From an uncultured Lachnospiraceae bacterium (GTDB lineage Bacteria > Bacillota > Clostridia > Lachnospirales > Lachnospiraceae), in assembly GCA_934394615.1 (NCBI GenBank), contig CAKRRJ010000067.1:1-12613 (forward strand): DNA of 12,613 nucleotides. Direction: 5' to 3'. This document shows, one piece after another, positions 1-6,106 of this stretch (position 1 is its first letter; every line of letters starts with the position of its first letter). Below the pieces are notes generated by a model. It ran no database searches and had not been told where the DNA came from. It worked only from the letters and a program-made list of their open reading frames with translations. Both the position numbers and the translations under genes were made by a program.

Positions 1-516
1 AGCCGTACCCCGGTCCGCGAGGCATTCCAGGCCCTGGAAGCTGAAGGGCTGATTGAGCTTCGCATGAACAAGGGAGCTATTGTCAAGCCAATTGACGAAA
101 AATACATTACCGATCATTATGAAATGCGCACACTTCTGGAATCAGAAGCCGCTGCCCGGGCTGCAAAAAACGGCATGCCGGATACAGATAAACTGATTGA
201 AAAACTTATGGACATCCAGAAACGCATGGAAACCCTGTCCACCAGTGAATATGAAGACTTAAACTTTGAAGTACATTCCGCCATCTGGACTGCAGCTGAC
301 AACATGCGGCTTTACAAGATGCTCTCCAACCTGTGGAATGGTCCAAGCATTGGCTTTACCGCGCCAAAGCTCGATCACTACATCAAGTCAACCCAGGAAC
401 ATATCAATATCTTAAAATACATCAAAAAACAGGATGTGGAACAGGCAAGAAAAGCAATGAAAGAACATACCGAACGAAGTATGGATAACATTCTGAAGAA
501 CTTCAAATTCCGATAG
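1..516 (+). CDS. GntR-family (FCD/FadR-type) transcriptional regulator, 5' truncated
   Basis: This is the last 171 residues of a DNA-binding repressor or activator of the FCD branch of GntR, a branch that usually senses carboxylic or sugar acids. The reading frame is open from base 1, so the start lies outside the window. The first residues (TPVREAFQALEAEGLIE) are the typical end of the GntR winged helix-turn-helix, including the recognition helix. The rest is an all-helical FCD ligand domain. It has a Glu-rich first helix (EMRTLLESEAA) and three histidines at window residues about 92 (EVHSAIW), 134 (QEHINIL) and 156 (KEHTERS), which fit the FCD metal/ligand site. It precedes the MATE gene by 102 bp on the same strand, but nothing visible shows that it regulates that gene. 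Its natural target may lie upstream of the window. The family call is firm; the effector is unknown. Confidence 0.9.
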   Translation, partial: SRTPVREAFQALEAEGLIELRMNKGAIVKPIDEKYITDHYEMRTLLESEAAARAAKNGMPDTDKLIEKLMDIQKRMETLSTSEYEDLNFEVHSAIWTAADNMRLYKMLSNLWNGPSIGFTAPKLDHYIKSTQEHINILKYIKKQDVEQARKAMKEHTERSMDNILKNFKFR

Positions 517-554
517 GGAACATAACAAAAACGATCATACAGAACACGTATTTT

Positions 555-589
555 ATGCGGCAGACAGTCCTGTGACCAGTCAGCCGCAT
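555..589 (+). other. Weak hairpin between the GntR gene and the MATE gene
   Basis: A 7-bp perfect inverted repeat (ATGCGGC at 555-561, GCCGCAT at 583-589) encloses a 21-nt loop and is followed by CATTTTG. It could be a weak terminator for the GntR gene or part of the MATE leader. The T-tract is short and the loop long, so I hold this loosely. Confidence 0.25.
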
Positions 590-618
590 CATTTTGAGCA
601 AAAGCAGGGGGAAGACAT

Positions 619-1980
619 ATGCAACGAGACAGCGCGCAGGAACAATATGACAAAATGACAAAGACACCCGTACCGAAACTGGTGCTCCGGCTGGGACTCC
701 CAACCACCGTCAGCATGCTGGTGACTAGCATCTACAACATGGCAGACACCTTTTTTGTAAGCCAGCTCGGAACCAGTGTCAGCGGCGCGACCGGCGTGGT
801 ATTCGCGCTGATGGCGATCATCAACGCATTTGGATTTATGTTCGGGCACGGCGCAGGCAGCAACATCAGCCGGAAGCTCGGAGCGCACGATGTGGAAAGT
901 GCCCGTGTATTCGCATCCACCAGCTTCTTTCTATCATTGTTAGCCGGATCTGTCATCGGCATATTCGGATTCTTATTCCATGCGCCGTTCATGCGGCTGT
1001 TGGGAAGTACCGATTCCATCCTTCCCCACGCCATTGAGTACAGCACCTGGATCCTCCTTGCCGCTCCGGCCATGGCTTCCAGCTGTGTCATGAACAACAT
1101 TCTCCGTTATGAAGGAAAAGCATTCTTTGCCATGCTGGGACTGGCTTCCGGCGGCATCCTCAACATCTTCGGAGACATGTTCCTCATCTTCGGACTGAAC
1201 CTGGGCGTGCGCGGTGCCGGTATCTCCACCGCAGTCTCCCAATACATCAGCATGGTAATCCTGATCAGCCCGTTTCTTCGCGGAAAGGTGCAAAGCCGCA
1301 TCCACATCCGCTATGTGACCCGCAGTTTTGATGACGTAAAGAATATCATTACTACCGGATTTCCAAGTCTGATGCGCCAGGGACTCAATAGTGTTTCCGT
1401 AATGATCTTAAACCAGTGTTCCGCTGCCTACGGCGACGCAGCCATTGCCGCCATGAGCATCGTAACCCGTATCATCATGTTCCTGTTCTGCATTGCGCTT
1501 GGCATTGGACAGGGATTCCAGCCGGTCAGCGCCTTCAACTACGGCGCGAAAAAATACAGCCGCGTGCGGGAGGCGTTCTGGTTCAGCATCCGCAGCAGCC
1601 TGATCGTCATGAGTGTTTCCGCCCTGATCGGAATCATGTTCGCTGCGCCGATTGTGCGGATGTTCCGGGATGATCCGGCGGTTATTTCCATCGGCATCAC
1701 CGCCCTGCGGATTCAGTGCTTCGCCCTGTTCTGCATGCCATTCTCCCTGTGCGGAAACATGATGTTCCAGAGTATCGGACAGAGTGGCAAAGCAACGTTC
1801 CTGTCCATGATCCGAAGCGGACTGGTCTTCATTCCGGTTCTGTGGATTCTCAGCCAGACACTTGGACTGCTCGGCATCCAGATGTCCCAGACCATCGCGG
1901 ACGCGGTTGCCGCGGCCATCACACTGCCGATGGTGGTGAAATTCTTCCGCGCGATGCCGGAGGATGCAGAGGAGTCATAA
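619..1980 (+). CDS. MATE-family multidrug/cation antiporter (MepA-like)
   Basis: This is a 453-residue integral membrane exporter that should expel organic cations or drugs in exchange for Na+ or H+. Length and pattern fit a complete 12-helix MATE protein in two pseudo-symmetric halves. The N-terminal half carries the typical Bacillota signature IYNMADTFFVSQLG followed by GHGAGSNISRKLGA. The second half repeats the pattern around ALGIGQGFQPVSAFNYGAKK, near residues 294-313. The start at 619 is supported by AGGGGGAA at 606-613, five bases upstream. A later Met at MTKTPVPK is a weaker alternative because it lacks a comparable ribosome binding site. The gene is followed by the structured palindrome at 2092-2292, and no classical intrinsic terminator is seen before it. 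The FCD regulator upstream may or may not control it. Substrate range is unknown. Confidence 0.93.
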   Translation: MQRDSAQEQYDKMTKTPVPKLVLRLGLPTTVSMLVTSIYNMADTFFVSQLGTSVSGATGVVFALMAIINAFGFMFGHGAGSNISRKLGAHDVESARVFASTSFFLSLLAGSVIGIFGFLFHAPFMRLLGSTDSILPHAIEYSTWILLAAPAMASSCVMNNILRYEGKAFFAMLGLASGGILNIFGDMFLIFGLNLGVRGAGISTAVSQYISMVILISPFLRGKVQSRIHIRYVTRSFDDVKNIITTGFPSLMRQGLNSVSVMILNQCSAAYGDAAIAAMSIVTRIIMFLFCIALGIGQGFQPVSAFNYGAKKYSRVREAFWFSIRSSLIVMSVSALIGIMFAAPIVRMFRDDPAVISIGITALRIQCFALFCMPFSLCGNMMFQSIGQSGKATFLSMIRSGLVFIPVLWILSQTLGLLGIQMSQTIADAVAAAITLPMVVKFFRAMPEDAEES

Positions 1981-2091
1981 AAGGTCCGAAGGCGGTCGGG
2001 GCGGTATCCCGCTGCGCAAAAGACAGGTATTTTAGGCTTCACCAGTATCATTCTGGCTGTGTTATATTATCCTGAAAAAGCCAACAGCATA

Positions 2092-2292
2092 GAAGTTCCG
2101 GGGACACCGTACAGAGTTAGCAGGCACGTTGGAATTTTCTTCGTGAGCGAGCATAGCGGCAGACCGGAGACCCCTGTTTGAGTGCGCAAAGCGCACGAGT
2201 TTGGGTCGCAGGTCTGACAATAGGCGGCGCAGGGAACGAAGTACAAAATTCCACTTAGTGCCTGCGTTTCTGTACAGTGTTTCCGGAACTTC
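2092..2292. repeat. ~200-bp imperfect palindrome with internal stems (candidate structured RNA or MITE-like element)
   Basis: This fills most of the 333-bp gap (1981-2313) between convergent genes and has no convincing ORF. The outer arms pair almost continuously: 2092-2101 with 2283-2292 (10 bp), 2102-2107 with 2277-2282 (two G-U pairs as + strand RNA), 2109-2114 with 2270-2275, 2120-2127 with 2258-2265, 2130-2138 with 2245-2253, and 2139-2144 with 2236-2241 after a 3-nt bulge. Inside are CAGACC/GGTCTG (2160-2165 with 2211-2216), ACCC/GGGT (2170-2173 with 2203-2206) and a tight hairpin GTGCGC-AAA-GCGCAC (2182-2196). No obvious target-site duplication flanks it. It may act as a bidirectional transcription barrier, encode a small RNA, or be a non-autonomous mobile repeat. 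The pairing is read directly; the role is not known. Apart from this element, 1981-2091 and 2293-2313 show nothing recognisable. Confidence 0.7.
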
Positions 2293-2313
2293 GAACCTTT
2301 TGTGATTATATTG

Positions 2314-2928
2314 TTATTTGAGTTTTAAGACTGCCACCTGCTGCAGCATCTCTTCATTCAGCTCGATGGAATTTCCCGGATATTCCACCACGCAGTCGCA
2401 GAGTCCCGTAAACTCATCCAGGGTTCCGATCACATCGTATCCGAATCCTTCACCGCGGTAGTGCATCGGAATGGTGACTCTTGGCTGGATCTGATCGATG
2501 AGGGCTTTGGCCTGTTTTGCGTCGATGGTGTAGAAACCGCCCACTGGAATCATCACCGCATCCAGCCCTTTTAACTGCTCGATCTGCTCCGGCTCCAGTT
2601 CACAGCCGAGATCTCCCAGATGCGCCACACGGTAGGTTACATCATCGAAAATGCGGATGCCGTTATTGCCGCGCTTTGCCCCCTGCACCTCGTCGTGCCA
2701 GGTATGAATCTCTGTGATCCGGAACGGAGACGGAACACCGCTGTCTTTTAAAATAACAACCGCTCTCCCATTGTGGTCGCTGTGCTCGTGGCTGCAATAA
2801 ACCGCGTCTGCTGTCTCCCGCACCGGCGCAAGTCCCGGCACATAGCCATCTTCATACGGATCCAGAATTACTGTATATCCGTTTGATTCCAGTTTAAAAC
2901 AGGAATGTCCAATCCATGTAAGTTTCAT
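2314..2928 (-). CDS. UPF0173-type metal-dependent hydrolase (metallo-beta-lactamase fold)
   Basis: This 204-residue cytoplasmic protein has the compact metallo-beta-lactamase fold of the UPF0173/UlaG-like group. The metal-binding HxHxDH motif is intact as HEHSDH at residues 47-52, behind a strand ending in VYCS. Other likely metal or active-site positions are H103 and D106 in HLGD, the PVGGFYTID stretch (128-136) and H156 in PMHYRGEGFG. Most family members have no proven substrate; the fold is used for phosphodiester, lactone and ester hydrolysis. The start is supported by AAGGAGGAG about eight bases upstream. It lies 39 bp downstream of a membrane-protein gene on the same strand, so the two are probably co-transcribed. 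The transcript would run into the palindrome at 2092-2292, since no ordinary terminator is visible. Family is firm; substrate is unknown. Confidence 0.9.
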   Translation of the reverse strand: MKLTWIGHSCFKLESNGYTVILDPYEDGYVPGLAPVRETADAVYCSHEHSDHNGRAVVILKDSGVPSPFRITEIHTWHDEVQGAKRGNNGIRIFDDVTYRVAHLGDLGCELEPEQIEQLKGLDAVMIPVGGFYTIDAKQAKALIDQIQPRVTIPMHYRGEGFGYDVIGTLDEFTGLCDCVVEYPGNSIELNEEMLQQVAVLKLK

Positions 2929-2967
2929 AATAAACTCCTCCTTTTATGATTTTTAAGCACCGCATAT

Positions 2968-3459
2968 TCATGATCCGTGATCATCCGGCCTGAGCAGACA
3001 GATCACACATGCCCAGAACAAACCAAATAGCGCAGTCACCATTCCGCCATCTACGATCATGGTGCTGCGGGAAACATCCAGAATCTCGCCATTATATTCC
3101 CGGTACGCAATCTGGATCTTATCGCCTTCATGCTCGTTGAACGCGTAAGGAAGGCCGTTTCCGTACTGTAAAGTTCCGTTTGCCTCAAAGCGGACATCAA
3201 TATTGCTTTTTTCACGTCTGATTCTGCTATATCCGCTTCCAAGATGTTCCCAATAGATAACTGCCGTTGTCTGCCTGTATTCCGATCGCTGCGGAAGATA
3301 GACTAAAAGAAAATGCCAGTTTTCCATCACAAGCATAATCAGGAAAATCCCAATCCACCACAACATGAGAAGCGATTTGCATTTCATTTTCTGACTCCCC
3401 CAGAATATCGCTATACAGATGATTGTCGCAGCCACAAACGGGATCAGCAAATCCTTCAT
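2968..3459 (-). CDS. Small membrane protein of unknown function (possibly DUF3592-like)
   Basis: I do not recognise this 163-residue protein with confidence. It shows a hydrophobic helix at the N-terminus (LLIPFVAATIICIAIFW), a second one (LLMLWWIGIFLIMLVM), a soluble segment of about 80 residues, and a C-terminal helix (VTALFGLFWACVICLL). The soluble part contains a strand-rich pattern ending in GDKIQIAYREYNGEI. This faintly resembles DUF3592 proteins, where a Gx-V-xY element follows a short beta domain; the resemblance is weak. The start is placed at the second Met of the open frame. The bases GGAGG at 3465-3469 overlap the first in-frame ATG and sit five bases before the ATG at 3457-3459, making them the ribosome binding site for the inner start. 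It probably shares a transcript with the UPF0173 hydrolase. Confidence 0.65.
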   Translation of the reverse strand: MKDLLIPFVAATIICIAIFWGSQKMKCKSLLMLWWIGIFLIMLVMENWHFLLVYLPQRSEYRQTTAVIYWEHLGSGYSRIRREKSNIDVRFEANGTLQYGNGLPYAFNEHEGDKIQIAYREYNGEILDVSRSTMIVDGGMVTALFGLFWACVICLLRPDDHGS

Positions 3460-3502
3460 TCGCACCTCCATTTCAGAAAATCCTGACCTCAGCTGTACCC
3501 TC

Positions 3503-3511
3503 AGTATACCA
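3503..3511 (-). promoter_or_regulatory. Extended -10 promoter for the membrane-protein/UPF0173 pair
   Basis: On the minus strand TGGTATACT forms an extended -10 element (TGn plus TATACT) about 45 bases upstream of the chosen start. The -35 region is poor, which fits an extended -10 promoter. It is divergent from the DAHP synthase promoter and about 30 bp from it. Confidence 0.45.
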
Positions 3512-3538
3512 TAAGTAACGCAATTATTTCGATTTTCC

Positions 3539-3567
3539 TTGCATTTTCTCCTGCTTCATACTATAAT
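3539..3567 (+). promoter_or_regulatory. Sigma-A-type promoter for the DAHP synthase gene
   Basis: TTGCAT at 3539-3544 and TATAAT at 3562-3567 are separated by exactly 17 bp. The -10 matches the consensus fully and the -35 in four of six positions. Transcription would begin near 3574 and give a leader of about 100 nt before the start codon. Confidence 0.75.
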
Positions 3568-3581
3568 ACACTTTAGCACGT

Positions 3582-3648
3582 CAACGCGCGAATTTTATAA
3601 TTTTTTCACGCGGTTGCATACCAATGTTGCAGCCCGCTGTCTGCGGGC
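3582..3648 (+). other. Two hairpins in the leader of the DAHP synthase mRNA
   Basis: Hairpin one pairs CAACGCG (3582-3588) with CGCG-G-TTG (3609-3616, one bulged G) around an AT-rich loop. Hairpin two is GCCCGC (3632-3637) with GCGGGC (3643-3648) around a 5-nt loop. Neither is followed by a T-tract, and no T-box, leader-peptide codon run or known riboswitch is recognised. They may affect translation or mRNA stability. Confidence 0.4.
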
Positions 3649-3677
3649 ATTATTTACCAAAAGGTGAGGAGAAGATT

Positions 3678-4706
3678 ATGGCATTCGAATTCATAAACAA
3701 GCTGCCGACTCCGGCAGAAATCAAAGAGCAGTTCCCGCTCGCTGCAGAATACGCACTGCGCAAAGCCCAGCGCGACGAGGAAGTAAAAAAGATCATCAGC
3801 GGAGACAGCGACAAATTCCTGGTTCTCATTGGACCGTGTTCCGCAGACAACGAAGACGCTGTACTCGACTACACCAGCCGTCTTATTGACGTTCAGGAGA
3901 AAACCAAAGACCGCCTTGTTATCGTACCGCGTGTCTACACCAACAAACCGCGTACCACCGGCGACGGCTACAAGGGCATGCTCCACCAGCCGGATCCGGA
4001 GAAGCGCCCAAGTATGGCAGAGGGCCTTCACGCCATCCGCCATATGCATATGCGCGTCTTAAAGGAGACTGGATTCTCCACCGCAGATGAGATGCTCTAC
4101 CCGGACAATGTCAGCTATCTTGATGATATTATGTCCTACATCGCAGTCGGCGCCCGCTCTGTAGAGAACCAGCAGCACCGCCTGGTATCCAGCGGCTGCC
4201 ACGTTCCGGTTGGCATGAAGAATCCGACCAGCGGCGACTTATCTGTTATGATGAATTCCGTTCAGGCCGGTCAGCACAGCCACGAATTCATTATGCGGGA
4301 CTGGGAAGTAAAAACCGACGGAAACCCGTACACCCACACCATCCTGCGTGGCGCAGTCAGCAAGCATGGCCAGTGCCTTCCGAACTACCACTACGAGGAT
4401 CTGATGCTGCTCCATGAGTTATACGCAAAGCGTGACCTCATCAATCCGGCCTGCATCGTGGACGCAAACCACTCCAACTCCAACAAGCAGTACATGGAGC
4501 AGATCCGTATTGTCAAGGAAATTCTGCACAGCCGCAGACATTCCGCTGACTTAAACAAGCTGGTAAAGGGCGTTATGATCGAGAGCTACATTGAGCCTGG
4601 CAACCAGAAGATCGGCGAGCACTGCTATGGCAAGTCCATCACCGATCCATGCCTCGGGTGGGAAGATTCCGAGCGCCTGCTGTACGAGATTGCCGAGCAG
4701 GTATAA
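3678..4706 (+). CDS. aroG: 3-deoxy-7-phosphoheptulonate (DAHP) synthase, class I AroF/G/H type
   Basis: This cytoplasmic enzyme condenses phosphoenolpyruvate and erythrose-4-phosphate to DAHP, the committed first step of the shikimate pathway to aromatic amino acids. At 342 residues it matches the E. coli AroF/G/H length. Expected metal ligands are present: C54 in IGPCSADN, H265 in VDANHSN, E302 in IESYIEPGNQ and D323 in SITDPCLGW. Substrate-binding blocks are PRVYTNKPRTTGDGYKG (84-100), GARSVENQQHR (158-168), PVGMKNPTSGD (177-187) and LRGAVSKHG (223-231). The frame is open from 3624, but the start at 3678 is chosen because AGGAG at 3667-3671 lies six bases before it, while the upstream Met has no ribosome binding site. 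It stands alone, between its own promoter and a bidirectional terminator. Feedback specificity (Phe, Tyr or Trp) cannot be read, so the symbol denotes the family only. Confidence 0.95.
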   Translation: MAFEFINKLPTPAEIKEQFPLAAEYALRKAQRDEEVKKIISGDSDKFLVLIGPCSADNEDAVLDYTSRLIDVQEKTKDRLVIVPRVYTNKPRTTGDGYKGMLHQPDPEKRPSMAEGLHAIRHMHMRVLKETGFSTADEMLYPDNVSYLDDIMSYIAVGARSVENQQHRLVSSGCHVPVGMKNPTSGDLSVMMNSVQAGQHSHEFIMRDWEVKTDGNPYTHTILRGAVSKHGQCLPNYHYEDLMLLHELYAKRDLINPACIVDANHSNSNKQYMEQIRIVKEILHSRRHSADLNKLVKGVMIESYIEPGNQKIGEHCYGKSITDPCLGWEDSERLLYEIAEQV

Positions 4707-4751
4707 GTATCTATCGTGCCAAACAATTACATCCACAATCCAATGTAAAAC

Positions 4752-4802
4752 AAAATCCCCGAAAAGCCTTCAGTTCTGTCTGGCCGCCCTTCGGGGGTTT
4801 TT
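4752..4802. terminator. Bidirectional intrinsic terminator between aroG and the deacetylase gene
   Basis: A 12-pair stem joins 4752-4763 (AAAATCCCCGAA) with 4790-4801 (TTCGGGGGTTTT, one G-T pair) around a long loop. It carries a T-run on the right for aroG and an A-run on the left that serves as the U-tract for the leftward gene. It lies between two convergent genes, the usual place for a shared terminator. Confidence 0.85.
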
Positions 4803-4820
4803 CATTTCATATGCTCTGAC

Positions 4821-5933
4821 TTAATTAAAGCTGGAATACAGCTTTCCGGCCTCCAGCGTTCTGCCTTTTGCTGCTGCCATCTGGCTTACCGTTACCATCT
4901 GGAATCCCCGGTTGTAAAGCTCCGGCACGATTCTGGCAACTGCGTCTCCGGTTGAGCTGTAAAGCTCATGCATCAGGATGATGTCTCCGTCTTTCACATG
5001 ATTCAGCACCGCTGCCACGGTCTTGTCCGCGTTGCGGGTCTTCCAGTCCAGTGTATCGACATTCCACTGGATCATCGGCATGCCCGCATTTGCAACGACC
5101 GTAGCATTATGGTTGCCGCCCGGCAGGCGCAAAAGCGTCGGCCGCACGCCGCATGCTGCCTGAATCGCGTCATTTCCCTGGTTGACCTGCGCCTGGATCT
5201 GGGCTGCGCCGAGCTTCTGCAGGTATTTGTGATTCATGGTATGGTTGGCCACCTCGTGGCCTTCCGCTACCATGCGCTGCACCTCCGTTTTATAGGAACC
5301 CACACGCTCACCTACCATAAAGAACGTTGCCTTGCCACCGTACTGCGCCAGGCAATCCATGATGCGGTTTCCGACCGATGGCTGCGGGCCGTCATCAAAG
5401 GTCAGCGCCACCATCGGTTTGGACGGATCCACCGTTCCTGTCTGCAATGCTACCTGGGACGCCTGTTCCTCCGGCAGTACCGGTGTCACCGGATCACTCT
5501 TGATGCCGCCCGGTCCCTCTGCAACGCCGGTCACAGTCCCTGCTGCTGATGGAGTTACCGCAACGCCACTCTCTGTTCCAGCCGCCGCCCCGGATACCAC
5601 AGTCGGGGACGATGCCGTTGACTGCTCCTGTCCTGATACGATCGTCGGAGACTGCGTCAGTGTTTCTGCTTCCGATGCCTGATTCTCGCTTCCTGCTGCT
5701 GGTGCCTGACTGGCTGTATTATCCGCGACTAGGCTTTCTCCCGGTGCCTGCGTCAGCGTATTATCTGCTCCCGGCGTCTGGCTTACCGTCTCCTGGGCTG
5801 CGCTTCCCGGCACCTGCCCTGCCTCTGTCCGATTTCCGGAACCTGCCACAATCACCGGAGCCGCGTAGACCGGCTGCGCTGTGAAAAGAAAGGCCAGCGC
5901 CGCGCCCAGTGTCATCCATTTTCTGTTTTTCAT
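4821..5933 (-). CDS. Secreted polysaccharide deacetylase (NodB/CE4 domain) with low-complexity linker
   Basis: This 370-residue exported enzyme should remove N- or O-acetyl groups from a cell-wall or extracellular polysaccharide such as peptidoglycan GlcNAc. A signal peptide is clear: a basic start (MKNRK), a hydrophobic core, and a likely cleavage site after AQPVYA near residue 24. Residues about 27-165 form a Ser/Thr/Ala/Gln/Pro/Gly-rich linker with degenerate repeats (QTPGADNT, QAPGESLVADNT, SPTIVSG, SPTVVSG). The catalytic domain follows with all five CE4 motifs: TFDDGP (178-183), H231 and H235 in NHTMNH, RLPGGN (269-274), W290 with DTLDW (293-297), and LMHE (320-323). These supply the Asp/His/His metal site and the catalytic acid and base. 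A GGGGGAA element supports the start. It is monocistronic, with its own promoter and a shared terminator. The family is certain; the exact glycan is not. Confidence 0.93.
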   Translation of the reverse strand: MKNRKWMTLGAALAFLFTAQPVYAAPVIVAGSGNRTEAGQVPGSAAQETVSQTPGADNTLTQAPGESLVADNTASQAPAAGSENQASEAETLTQSPTIVSGQEQSTASSPTVVSGAAAGTESGVAVTPSAAGTVTGVAEGPGGIKSDPVTPVLPEEQASQVALQTGTVDPSKPMVALTFDDGPQPSVGNRIMDCLAQYGGKATFFMVGERVGSYKTEVQRMVAEGHEVANHTMNHKYLQKLGAAQIQAQVNQGNDAIQAACGVRPTLLRLPGGNHNATVVANAGMPMIQWNVDTLDWKTRNADKTVAAVLNHVKDGDIILMHELYSSTGDAVARIVPELYNRGFQMVTVSQMAAAKGRTLEAGKLYSSFN

Positions 5934-5972
5934 AATGTTATTTCCCCCACTTCTTATAAAATGCTAAGTCCT

Positions 5973-6001
5973 ATCTTAATCGAAACAGAGGGCTTTCGCA
6001 A
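5973..6001 (-). promoter_or_regulatory. Probable promoter of the deacetylase gene
   Basis: On the minus strand TTGCGA (5996-6001) and TAAGAT (5973-5978) are spaced 17 bp, each matching consensus in four positions. It lies between the terminator of the upstream operon and the deacetylase start, where a promoter is required. Confidence 0.45.
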
Positions 6002-6040
6002 GCGGATACAGCACTTTCTAATATATTATTAAGAATATCT

Positions 6041-6073
6041 AAAAGGGGCACTCCGAACAAATCGGAATGCCCC
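6041..6073 (-). terminator. Intrinsic terminator of the UxaA-type dehydratase/permease/esterase operon
   Basis: A 12-pair stem (6062-6073 with 6045-6056) closes a 5-nt loop and is followed on the minus strand by four Us. The one imperfect position (6051/6067) is a G-U pair only in minus-strand RNA, which fits leftward transcription. It begins 33 bases after the esterase stop codon. Confidence 0.85.
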
Positions 6074-6106
6074 TGGCAAAAATTAGATCTCACTATTAAG
6101 TTTTCG

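Noticed and set aside
2182..2196. GTGCGC-AAA-GCGCAC as an isolated terminator or protein-binding site
   Set aside because: No T-tract follows it, and it is nested inside the larger palindrome, so it is treated as part of that element.
3605..3622. Minus-strand stretch GGTATGCAACCGCG resembling a T-box antiterminator core
   Set aside because: It differs from the GGTGGNACCGCG consensus, has no upstream stem I or following terminator with a U-tract, and lies upstream of an unrelated membrane protein.
3624..3677. N-terminal extension of DAHP synthase from an upstream in-frame ATG
   Set aside because: No ribosome binding site precedes 3624, the extra 18 residues cover the leader hairpin, and AGGAG sits correctly for the ATG at 3678.
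4968..5549. 193-codon plus-strand open frame inside the deacetylase gene
   Set aside because: It runs antisense to a gene with all five CE4 motifs, its translation has no recognisable domain, and no ribosome binding site supports it. It is a GC-driven shadow frame.
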